Of a DNA stretch of 64,000 nt, positions 33,401 through 42,573 are shown one piece after another (position 1 is the stretch's first letter; every line of letters begins with the position of its first letter). The position numbers were made by a program, and so were the translations under genes. The notes below the pieces were generated by a model. The model was not told where the DNA came from, ran no database searches, and was given only the letters and a program-made list of their open reading frames with translations. Source of the DNA: a virus; the IMG/VR virus record IMGVR_UViG_3300047476_000597, positions 62,001 through 126,000 of that record; one strand, given 5' to 3'.

Positions 33401-34596
33401 GCACAAGACTAAAAGAGTTAAAGTGGAGAACATTTGATGACCTTATGAATGAGGTAAACATTGACATGTACTCATTCTCACAGGATAGTAGTATACAGCC
33501 AGCTCAGTTAATAAAGATGGTACAGCTGTGTAACAAAGAGCTAGGTGTTAAGATTCAAAAGACTAAAGAGACTGTGCTAGATGTTTGTGATAAAGCAGCT
33601 AAACTACCAGCTGATTTTGACCTTGCCAATTTTGCGTTAGTAGCCCATCACTGGAAAAGGCATGAATGTACTGATCCAGGTTATCTTACTGGTTATAGTG
33701 TTACTGAACGTTCAATATATCCTGACCCAACATTGACTACATGCCCTTGTTGGACTGTTGTGTCTACTGGTGCCCAGACTACTGTTAAACAATGTGATGG
33801 CACAGAAGAATCCGTATTCTTTCCAGCTAATGATGATAGTTCTGCAAAGACTACTAAGGTGTGTGCTATGAGTATTACACCACATGCTAATCTAGTATTA
33901 ACAGAAGGCAGTGGTTGTTTTTATGATTATGCTACTACTAGTTACAGCTGTACAAAACCAGTTGTTTGTAAGGTGTGTGAAAGAGCCCAACGTTCTTGTG
34001 GTGGTATTAACCCAGACCCATGGCATCAGAGCAGCTGTTATACAGTTTGCGATACTCAAAAAGACTGTATTACTGCTATACATACCACAGGCAGTGTTAT
34101 AAGAGAATACTCTGGTTTTGAACAGTTCTATTTCTTACCCAGTAGAGAAGCATCTGCTTTTAATATCAATAGTCAGTTTAGAAACTGCAGATACCAAGGG
34201 CAGATTAAAAACGGTTTCATATACATGAATATGGACTGTTCTAAACTATACCTCAACTATCAAGGAACATTAGAAGATGAAGAAGGTAATCTGCTGCTAA
34301 TAGACCATCCTATTCTTAATGAGTACTATGAATACACTATAAAAGCACGTATACTAGAGAACCTTTTTATTAATGGAGAGCCTGATCTAGAAAGACGTTT
34401 TCAGTACATAAAAAAGGAGGCTTATGATGCCAGACTAAAAGCACTGTCTCTTGTTAATATGCCAGAGGTATCTGAGATGATAAACGCCTACAAGACATTC
34501 AGGAGTGTAGCTGATTATAAATACTTTAGTCCTCTTAATAAAGCATATAGTAATACTCCTAGTATATACACACTAAACTCTTATACCATTGAGTAA
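33397..34596 (+). CDS. Probable tail hub / stabilisation protein
   Basis: The 399-residue protein starts with a helical part (WRTFDDLMNEVNIDMYSFSQ, QLIKMVQLCNKELGVKIQKT), resembling P22 gp4-like adaptor proteins, and contains an inserted Cys-rich region (~115-225) with many C and S residues. The C-terminal half has YINYQGTLEDEEGN-like strand-turns and long helices (KARILENLFINGEPDLERRF). Position before the 1600-residue tail protein fits a gp4-like tail stabiliser. The end overlaps the next gene's TTG start. Confidence 0.6.
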   Translation: MSTRLKELKWRTFDDLMNEVNIDMYSFSQDSSIQPAQLIKMVQLCNKELGVKIQKTKETVLDVCDKAAKLPADFDLANFALVAHHWKRHECTDPGYLTGYSVTERSIYPDPTLTTCPCWTVVSTGAQTTVKQCDGTEESVFFPANDDSSAKTTKVCAMSITPHANLVLTEGSGCFYDYATTSYSCTKPVVCKVCERAQRSCGGINPDPWHQSSCYTVCDTQKDCITAIHTTGSVIREYSGFEQFYFLPSREASAFNINSQFRNCRYQGQIKNGFIYMNMDCSKLYLNYQGTLEDEEGNLLLIDHPILNEYYEYTIKARILENLFINGEPDLERRFQYIKKEAYDARLKALSLVNMPEVSEMINAYKTFRSVADYKYFSPLNKAYSNTPSIYTLNSYTIE

Positions 34597-37500
34597 CCAA
34601 GATAACAGCATAGGAACACAGAATACACTCACTGGGGGTTTACAAAAAGACTCTATAGACCTCTATAAAAAAGAGGGTAGTTACTCTCATGCTCGTAATG
34701 TAACAGTAGTATTACCTGATGGTCAACGTGGTGCTTTACATTCTGAACCAGCTAACAAACTATGTGTAACATTTCCATATGAACCTATAGGGTTTATACA
34801 CCTAGCAGAAGATCAGTGGGCTGTGTTTACTACTAATGATGTAGATAGTGAGATAGGAATATTTTATGATAACCAATGTCGATATGAGAGTATAACAAAA
34901 GGCTCTCAACGATGTCTTAATTTTAACCGTAAGAATCTTATATATGGGACAGCTAGGAGAGGATTTGATTGTGGGTTTAATATTTATTGGGCTGATGGCC
35001 ACAGAAACCCAGATAGGTTTATCAACACTGCTAAAGTACCTTGGATACAAGATTGTACAGGGACTCCTCCAGGTTCTTCCTGTGTAATATGTGTAGATAC
35101 TAATGTTATAGATTGTAATAGGTTACGTATTGCACCTGAGTACAATATACCTTGTTTACGACTATCTAAGAGTCAGGGGTCAGGGTTACTGTTGTCTGGT
35201 TCTTATCAGGTAGCAATAGCTTATACAATAAACGGTATACGGTGCACAGATTATTGTGCATTATCCAACATACAGTCTATATTCCACCATAGTGGTACAG
35301 CTGGTGCTGTTAAACTAGAAATAACAGGTGCAGAACGTACAGTGTTTGATACTATGGAGGTTGTAGTAATCTCTATGATTAACAAACAGGTACAGAGTAA
35401 AAGACTAGGAATATACTCAACATCACAGACTACTATCTATATAGATGATATAGACCAGACTCTTGCAGCTGTAGATATAGGTACCATACCAACAGCTACA
35501 CCGGCATATGAAAGTTCAGATGCTATTTACTCTGTTAATAACTATCTATTACGTGTAGGAGTTACAGAGCAACCTGATTTTAACTACCAACCTCTAGCCA
35601 ATCAGATAGAGATTGACTGGGTAGCTGTAGAGTACCGTGGTAGTTATTACCATGATGGAGGTGCCTCAGAGCGTGTTGGTACTGGTCTTGGTGCCGATAT
35701 TATTACCTATCCTATGAATGTAGGACTGATGAGAGGTGAGGTATACGCATTCTTAATACGGTGGGTATATACTACTGGGGATAAAAGTGCTGCATACCAT
35801 ATACCAGGTAATGCTTCTACTGGGCCTACTCTTACTACTATAGGTGGTGGTACTGTAGACGGAGGTAGAATAGTTGCAGCTGGTCGTATGGGTGGTTACT
35901 ACAGTCAAGAGTTATATCCCGACAATCAGTTCTCTGTTTGGGGTAGTTTGTGTGGTACTCGTATTAGGCACCATCGTGTACCATGGATGACTGATTTTGC
36001 TAGTACTAATGATCCTGTTACAGGTGGCTCAGTAACATCGCATATATCTAACCCTATATTCAATCCGGTTACTGGCGGTACTACTAACAACATCCGAGTG
36101 ATGGGTATACGTGTTAGGAATGTACAGCTGCCAGTAGGACAGGATGGTATTACTCCACTAGGCAATATACAAGGGTATGAGATATTAAGAGCATCTCGTG
36201 AGGGACATATGAGTGTACTAGCTAAGGGCATGTTGAATAGTATGCGTACATACACAGATCCTTATTCAGGTAAACCAGCATTACTCCAGAACTACCCATA
36301 TAATGACCTTAGACCAGATTACTATCTGACATCTGATTATGATACTATTAGAGTAGGACATGCTAATACTGCAGCTAACCCATCTCCTAAAAGGAATACT
36401 GCACCATTAACAGGGTATAGGAATGATGTACTATCTTTTCATTCCCCTGATACAGTGTTTGATAATCCATACCTAGGACTAGGTAGATTAAAACTAGAGT
36501 GTCAGTTACGTGGTGAGACTACTGGTTATTTCAGACAGGCATACAGGCATGGTAACTTTAAAACCATGACTGATATATTGGGTATTATATCTGCAGCTGT
36601 TAGTGCTATTATGGCTTTACTAGATGCTATTAATACAATAGCTGGAATAGCAGGAGGTAATACTACTCCTCTTACTGTAGCTGCTACAGAAGATGTTCCT
36701 CTTAGTGTTCCTTTGTATGCTAACAATAGTTTTAGTACTATAATAGCCGGTGCAGACACTTCTCTATTTTGGAGAACTATCATAGCTGGTATTAATATAG
36801 CTATATACGCACTATGGGCTGGTATAAAATTCATAGTACTGCAAAGACAGTTGTTAACAATATTTAAGAGTTTAGTACCGGCAAGGGCATTTGCATGGCA
36901 ATATGATAGTATTGGAGAGTATAATAGAATATCTAATGACCTTGTTGATGGTAACAGTGTATATGATATAACAGACTATCAGTATGTTAAGAGTGGTGTA
37001 CAGTTTCTAGCTGGTGCCACTGTTAATAACCTATGGAGAGGGGATTTTGTAGGACTCCAGTTATCGGCACCTGTACCAGACCTTGCTTCTGTACGTGAGA
37101 TTAGCAGATTTACTATGGGGCAGCTGGGTGTAAGACCAGATGAGAATGAATCTACTATGGGGCCATATACATCTAATAGACTATCTGGTTCTGGGCCTTA
37201 CGATGTAAACGAAACACCTTCTAGTCAGTTAGCTTCCTTTTATGGTGCTTATACTGTACCACAGGCTACTCAGTATGGACAGATAGATAGTACTAAGAAT
37301 GTACCTATCTCTTGTGTGTATCCAGTAGATGTGACAGCTACTACACCATATACATCAGGAGTAATCTTTGGTGGTGATACATACGTGTGTCGGTACACAG
37401 AGAAAAACCCTATGTTCTTTTTTAACGACTGGTTACAGAATGCTCCTGACGATTTTGAGTACAATTACCGTAACTACATCAACGTACCATACCCTAGGTT

Positions 37501-39391
37501 TTGGGTAGACAATACTAATGTGTACAATGACCTAATAGCATTACCTAGTAGGTATAGACATCTTGATGCACAGGTTAACTCCCTAGCTATACCTATACCA
37601 ATACCTTTAGTAGGAGCTATACCATTACCAGGTTTCTATGTTAAGAATGGTGCTTTTTATCTGTTTTGTAATGGAGTACGAGATTTTTATGTAGAAACTA
37701 CTGTGAATGTAGGATACAGAGATTGGGAAGATGAGATACCTAAGATGTTCTATAACCCATACGGAGAAACAACAGATACCTCATTACTATTCCGTAGTGA
37801 CTATATAAAAGAACGACCATTCTATAAATACGACTATAGTTTGTCAGCTGGTAAACTATATAATCAGTACATCTCATGGGCTCAGACATTACGTAGAGAC
37901 TATGACCCTGAGCTAGCATATACATGTTTTCAGTACTATCCACGTAGAGTACGGTATTCTATGCCACAAGAAGAAGAACTACGTAGGGATAACTGGCGTA
38001 TGTTCTTACCTAACAACTACAAGGATTTTCCATCTCGTGTTGTAGCCTTTCAGTCTATTAACAGGACCGGTGCCCTGATACTGTTCGATGATATGTCTCC
38101 GGCTATGTTTATGGGCGTAGACTCTATACCATCACAGACAGGTACTGATTTTGCTGTGGGTACAGGGTCTCTATTCAACCAAGCCCTACAGTCTGTTAGT
38201 AATGCTGATAGCGGTATGCAGTATGGCAGCTGTCAAAACAGACTAGCTGTTATCAACACTCCTTATGGTGTGTTCTGGGCATCTAGAGATACTGGTAAGA
38301 TATTCCAATATGCAGATGGTGTAAAAGACCTGACAGCTGACAGTATATGGTGGTGGAGTAGTAAATACCTACCTTCTATGTTGTTGCAACAGGTACCTAA
38401 CTACCCACTAGCAGATAACCCAGTAGTAGGAATAGGAGTACAGTTGTCTTTTGATGCTACTAACCATATACTGTATGTATGTAAGAAAGAGTTTATTCCT
38501 AAGAAAGATGCTGCCAATTTCTCTAACGGCCAGTGGTATCTTGGTCCATGTCCTCCGGGTTCTGCACCTTCAGGTATTGACCCTGTTACTGGTGGCATAT
38601 TGTGTGTAGCATGTAGAACCGGTAGCCCATACTGTAAGGGTGTAGCTGTTACATACGGTGACCCACTATATTTTGAAGAGGTATCATGGACATTATCATA
38701 CGATTGCAGAACACAACAGTGGATAGGAGTACATGACTGGTTTCCTAGCCTAACTATGTTCTCTAACAATCACCTACTAACATCTAAAGGTAGGCAGCTG
38801 TGGAGACATAATAGTAGGATGGACCTGTTCTGTAACTACTACGGTGTAGCTGCACCTATGGAGATAGAAATCCCTATTACTACAGGCGTAGAGAACACTA
38901 CATTATCATCGGTACAGGTATTGCTAGACTCATACCGGTATAGGGCTAACGGTGTAGATAAGTTTCAGGTATTCGATAGTTTCTTTGATGAGGCATTTAT
39001 ATATAACCCAGAACAAAACTCTGGTAGATTATTACTATCTTTAAAACCATGGAACAATCCGTATCTTGCATTACAGTATCCTATAACAACAGGTACCGGT
39101 ATTAACATACTGTTTGACAGAGTAGAGAGTCAGTATAGATTCAATACCTTCTATGATATGACAGCTAATCGGTTTATGTTTGGGTTAGGTACTACACAAG
39201 CTTTTAACACTGGTAATAATGGATACACATTCACAATGAATACTCCTTATTATGATTTTGCAAAACCACCAATACAACAGAAAAGATTCAGATACATGGG
39301 TACCAAGATCTTTTTACGTAAAAATATAGTTGATAACAATAGTATGTCAGTACGATACATCTCTACTAAAAACATACATTCAAAACGATAA
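34589..39391 (+). CDS. Large tail tube / muzzle protein (P22 gp10-like)
   Basis: The 1600-residue protein starts GTQNTLTGGLQKDSIDLYKK (after nine residues) and SYSHARNVTVVLPDG, the opening of P22 gp10-like tail needle-knob/nozzle proteins used by crAss-like phages. The only fitting start is TTG at 34589, because the next upstream in-frame codons lead to a stop at 34574 and no ATG precedes the conserved opening. A hydrophobic segment lies near residues 665-695 (ILGIISAAVSAIMALLDAIN) and another near 735-755, unusual for a soluble tail part. The rest is beta-rich with Cys-containing loops. It forms the tail tube or muzzle and probably contacts the envelope. Confidence 0.75.
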   Translation: MSNQDNSIGTQNTLTGGLQKDSIDLYKKEGSYSHARNVTVVLPDGQRGALHSEPANKLCVTFPYEPIGFIHLAEDQWAVFTTNDVDSEIGIFYDNQCRYESITKGSQRCLNFNRKNLIYGTARRGFDCGFNIYWADGHRNPDRFINTAKVPWIQDCTGTPPGSSCVICVDTNVIDCNRLRIAPEYNIPCLRLSKSQGSGLLLSGSYQVAIAYTINGIRCTDYCALSNIQSIFHHSGTAGAVKLEITGAERTVFDTMEVVVISMINKQVQSKRLGIYSTSQTTIYIDDIDQTLAAVDIGTIPTATPAYESSDAIYSVNNYLLRVGVTEQPDFNYQPLANQIEIDWVAVEYRGSYYHDGGASERVGTGLGADIITYPMNVGLMRGEVYAFLIRWVYTTGDKSAAYHIPGNASTGPTLTTIGGGTVDGGRIVAAGRMGGYYSQELYPDNQFSVWGSLCGTRIRHHRVPWMTDFASTNDPVTGGSVTSHISNPIFNPVTGGTTNNIRVMGIRVRNVQLPVGQDGITPLGNIQGYEILRASREGHMSVLAKGMLNSMRTYTDPYSGKPALLQNYPYNDLRPDYYLTSDYDTIRVGHANTAANPSPKRNTAPLTGYRNDVLSFHSPDTVFDNPYLGLGRLKLECQLRGETTGYFRQAYRHGNFKTMTDILGIISAAVSAIMALLDAINTIAGIAGGNTTPLTVAATEDVPLSVPLYANNSFSTIIAGADTSLFWRTIIAGINIAIYALWAGIKFIVLQRQLLTIFKSLVPARAFAWQYDSIGEYNRISNDLVDGNSVYDITDYQYVKSGVQFLAGATVNNLWRGDFVGLQLSAPVPDLASVREISRFTMGQLGVRPDENESTMGPYTSNRLSGSGPYDVNETPSSQLASFYGAYTVPQATQYGQIDSTKNVPISCVYPVDVTATTPYTSGVIFGGDTYVCRYTEKNPMFFFNDWLQNAPDDFEYNYRNYINVPYPRFWVDNTNVYNDLIALPSRYRHLDAQVNSLAIPIPIPLVGAIPLPGFYVKNGAFYLFCNGVRDFYVETTVNVGYRDWEDEIPKMFYNPYGETTDTSLLFRSDYIKERPFYKYDYSLSAGKLYNQYISWAQTLRRDYDPELAYTCFQYYPRRVRYSMPQEEELRRDNWRMFLPNNYKDFPSRVVAFQSINRTGALILFDDMSPAMFMGVDSIPSQTGTDFAVGTGSLFNQALQSVSNADSGMQYGSCQNRLAVINTPYGVFWASRDTGKIFQYADGVKDLTADSIWWWSSKYLPSMLLQQVPNYPLADNPVVGIGVQLSFDATNHILYVCKKEFIPKKDAANFSNGQWYLGPCPPGSAPSGIDPVTGGILCVACRTGSPYCKGVAVTYGDPLYFEEVSWTLSYDCRTQQWIGVHDWFPSLTMFSNNHLLTSKGRQLWRHNSRMDLFCNYYGVAAPMEIEIPITTGVENTTLSSVQVLLDSYRYRANGVDKFQVFDSFFDEAFIYNPEQNSGRLLLSLKPWNNPYLALQYPITTGTGINILFDRVESQYRFNTFYDMTANRFMFGLGTTQAFNTGNNGYTFTMNTPYYDFAKPPIQQKRFRYMGTKIFLRKNIVDNNSMSVRYISTKNIHSKR

Positions 39392-39393
39392 CA

Positions 39394-39807
39394 ATGGCAG
39401 ATATAAAGAAACTACCGGTAAAAGACACAGGGTTATTAACACCTGACATCATAAGAAACAGACTATTCACTGACCATGCAATAGCACATGATTTTCATCT
39501 GGCTACTACATCTTTTGCACAACACAATATGTTGAAAGAGTTGTATGAGTCACTAGAAGACAGTAAAGATGCTATCTGTGAGTATCTATTGGGTATGCAA
39601 GCACCTAAAAGGTTTGGTAAGATGGTTATAGGAGAAACACCTATGTTTTCTACCAGTGCTCTTAGTAGATTCTTAGATGAAGGTGTTGCATTCAGTATGC
39701 AGCTCTGTGAGTATGGAGAGAGTAAGAACTATGAAGAGTTAGTTAATCTAGCAAGCAATCTACAAGGAACATATGTTAAAGGAAAATACCTAAACACATT
39801 ATCATAA
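39394..39807 (+). CDS. Small helical protein
   Basis: The 137-residue protein (MADIKKLPVKDTGLLTPDII...) is mostly helical and acidic, with LKELYESLEDSKDAICEYLL as an amphipathic helix. It sits between the large tail gene and the Gly-Gly-motif proteins, overlaps the next start by one base, and may be a chaperone or minor virion protein. No motif is recognised. Confidence 0.6.
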   Translation: MADIKKLPVKDTGLLTPDIIRNRLFTDHAIAHDFHLATTSFAQHNMLKELYESLEDSKDAICEYLLGMQAPKRFGKMVIGETPMFSTSALSRFLDEGVAFSMQLCEYGESKNYEELVNLASNLQGTYVKGKYLNTLS

Positions 39808-42563
39808 TGAGAAAATACAAACAGATAAAGAGCTATAAAAAAGGAGGTGTTGCTACTATAGATAGTAATACTCCTACTGGTGTGTCTGTTGGTACTCAAC
39901 CATATCAAGACTGGGAACATAGGCCTATTGCAGCCCCTTATAAAACCCCTGTAGAAAAACCAGATATAGATCTAAGATCACTAGAACAACAATATAATGA
40001 CAATATATCTTATCTTAACAGTATACCAGAAAAAGGACTAAAAGAGTTTTCTGCAGCATATAACAAAAGAATGAAAGATATGTCATGGCAGGATCAATTA
40101 CGTCTTGCTAATGAAAGAACAGAATTTCCTTTTAACCTTGCTACATTTCCTGCAGCTGCTGTTGCTAATCTTTCTCAACCATCAAGATATTTTAAAGACA
40201 GACAAGGGTATGCTGGTTTTATGGGGGCAGCAGAGGCAGCTGTAGACGTATCTTCTCTTACTCCTATTGTTGGAGAATATGTTGCGCCTGTTAAAAATGA
40301 GATAGCAGGTATTAGTCGTGCTATGCAACAGGTAAAAAATATAAGAAAAAGAATGGTTCCTGGTGTGCCTCTATCAGCACAAGAGCAGAATCTTTTAAAA
40401 AATACCAGAGTTGTTGGTTCTATATATAATGGTGGAGCAGAAGAATCTGCTAAACTGCAAGCTATACTAGCTAAGGTTGACAATCTTCCTGATGCTAATC
40501 TAAAAGCAGCTACAGGTTATACCAGACAAGAGCTACAAGATAGGCTAGCTTTATTACAACAAGAAGCACCTGTTAAAAAGGCATCAACATCTACTATAGA
40601 CCTAACAAGATATAGAAGACGTGGTAGTATAAGTGATATAGCTGCAGAAGAACAACAGGCACAAGAATATCTCAACAATGTAGCAAGTGCTCCTAGACCA
40701 CAATATGCTCAACTAAACAACACATTGGCAGCCCCACCAGCTGAACTAGTTATAGACCCAAACCTAACAAACAATGTACGTAATTTTATAAACAATACAT
40801 CTATAAACACTAGAAGAAGTTCTGTAGCAGAAAACTTAGTTAATAGTTTTTATGGTGATAATATGAAAGGGTTTTTACCAAAAACAACTACACCAGATAC
40901 AAAATCTCTTATACATGGACTAGCAAAAGATGCAACTAATAATCCAGCCGCACAGATGCTGTCTGCTTATAAAAAAGTAAAAGATGCGCCAAAAGGAGAG
41001 TCTTTTATACCAGCACATTCTTTGTCTGCAGATAGTTATCCAATGTCTCTTAGGCTGATAGAGAAAGCAAAAAAAGAAGGATTAGGTGATATACAATACC
41101 ATGGCTATAATAGGCTAAACAATATGGGTTTTCCTACTAGAGCAGAGTTACCAAAAGACCTGACTGTAAAAGAGATTAACCAATATATAGAAGGTATTAA
41201 TAAAACAGCAAAACAAAAAATACCCTATGCTTATATAGAAGAAGACAATATCTTTGCACCAACATTGACAATAAAAAAGAATCAATACGGTGGTACAATA
41301 AACAACAACAATATGAAAACAGGTGGATTCTACCAAAAGAAAGGAATGTTCTGGGATGGTACTAAGATGGTAAAAGCAAAAGGATCAGGTACATACTCTG
41401 ATGGTACATATTACCAAAACGGAGGACAGACACCTACTGCTTTTTGGAATCTACCTAACCCAACAGATAACCCCGGTGCAGCTGGTATGGTAGACTATGG
41501 TTCTATGTACTCCCTACCTAACAGAGGGTTGTTTCAGAAACAAACAGCTGCATCTGAATGGGAGGGGTTCGGTAATCCAGCTAACCTAATAGGTAATCAG
41601 CAACAACAGCCGGTAGCACAGAACTACCAGACAGCTGGTCAACCTATGCAGTATGCCACAGAGAATAAGAGTAGTTTCTATGAGGGGGCAGGAGAGAATA
41701 ACTACTCTATAGATGCTATTAGACAACAATCTATGGGTACTGGTGGATTATATAAGATGGGTAAACCTCGTTATGGTTCTGGTGGTATACATATCGACCC
41801 ATCTAAAAAAGGTACCTTTAGTGCTGCTGCTGAAAAAAGAGGACAGTCTGTACAGGGTTTTGCTTCACAGGTTCTTGCTAATCCGGGTAACTATTCAGAG
41901 GCTATGAGGAAGAAAGCACAGTTTGCACATAATGCTGCTGGCTGGAAAAAACAGTATGGTGGTATGCAGTATGCTGTTGGTGGGTTTAAACTATCTGTAC
42001 CTACATCACCAGAAGGAGAAACAGAAATACCAGCAGCAGCTGTCTCACAGAATCCTCAGCAGCCATATAATCCTGCTATGAATACTGGTGTGACTCAACC
42101 ATCTAAGGGTGCTGGTACAGTACAACAAAACCCTGTATGGAGACAAGGTATGACAGATCAAGAAGCACAGGCTAACATAAACAACCGTCCTAGTACCGAT
42201 GTGTATATGCAACAGTTTCAACAACCTGTACAACAACGTAGACCATTCGGACAAGGATTTAGTAACTTTACTAACGCTGCTATTGCAGCTGGTGGTATTG
42301 CTGCTGCTTTCAAGAGTGGTAGAGAGATGAAACAGTTTGGTATTAAGAATGGGATGACCAATCTTAATCCTACAGCTGGTTCTAGAGGACAGTATAACCA
42401 ACAAGGTCAGCTAATGCCACAGTTTCAACCACCAGCTAGATACGGTAAACATGGTGGTAGAATGCCGGCACCACAATATAAAACAGGAGGCACCTACACA
42501 GTGTCAGCTGCAGAGATAAAAAGATTACGGGATGCAGGTTACGATATAGAAGAACTAGGATAA
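39807..42563 (+). CDS. Large virion/cargo protein with repeated Gly-Gly motifs
   Basis: The 918-residue protein has a helical N-terminal half with Gln/Lys/Asn-rich segments and no clear fold, then a C-terminal half with short repeats of the form [KQ]xGG[FYTQ]: MKTGGFY, YQNGGQT, KQYGGMQ, YAVGGFK and YKTGGTY. One stretch near residue 660 (GIHIDPSKKGTFSAAAEKRG then QSVQGFASQVLANPGNYSE) is a conserved block I recall from many phage particle proteins. The protein is likely packaged. The Gly-Gly motifs resemble protease sites. The last residues (RLRDAGYDIEELG) form an acidic end. Confidence 0.6.
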   Translation: MRKYKQIKSYKKGGVATIDSNTPTGVSVGTQPYQDWEHRPIAAPYKTPVEKPDIDLRSLEQQYNDNISYLNSIPEKGLKEFSAAYNKRMKDMSWQDQLRLANERTEFPFNLATFPAAAVANLSQPSRYFKDRQGYAGFMGAAEAAVDVSSLTPIVGEYVAPVKNEIAGISRAMQQVKNIRKRMVPGVPLSAQEQNLLKNTRVVGSIYNGGAEESAKLQAILAKVDNLPDANLKAATGYTRQELQDRLALLQQEAPVKKASTSTIDLTRYRRRGSISDIAAEEQQAQEYLNNVASAPRPQYAQLNNTLAAPPAELVIDPNLTNNVRNFINNTSINTRRSSVAENLVNSFYGDNMKGFLPKTTTPDTKSLIHGLAKDATNNPAAQMLSAYKKVKDAPKGESFIPAHSLSADSYPMSLRLIEKAKKEGLGDIQYHGYNRLNNMGFPTRAELPKDLTVKEINQYIEGINKTAKQKIPYAYIEEDNIFAPTLTIKKNQYGGTINNNNMKTGGFYQKKGMFWDGTKMVKAKGSGTYSDGTYYQNGGQTPTAFWNLPNPTDNPGAAGMVDYGSMYSLPNRGLFQKQTAASEWEGFGNPANLIGNQQQQPVAQNYQTAGQPMQYATENKSSFYEGAGENNYSIDAIRQQSMGTGGLYKMGKPRYGSGGIHIDPSKKGTFSAAAEKRGQSVQGFASQVLANPGNYSEAMRKKAQFAHNAAGWKKQYGGMQYAVGGFKLSVPTSPEGETEIPAAAVSQNPQQPYNPAMNTGVTQPSKGAGTVQQNPVWRQGMTDQEAQANINNRPSTDVYMQQFQQPVQQRRPFGQGFSNFTNAAIAAGGIAAAFKSGREMKQFGIKNGMTNLNPTAGSRGQYNQQGQLMPQFQPPARYGKHGGRMPAPQYKTGGTYTVSAAEIKRLRDAGYDIEELG

Positions 42564-42573
42564 AACTATTAAT

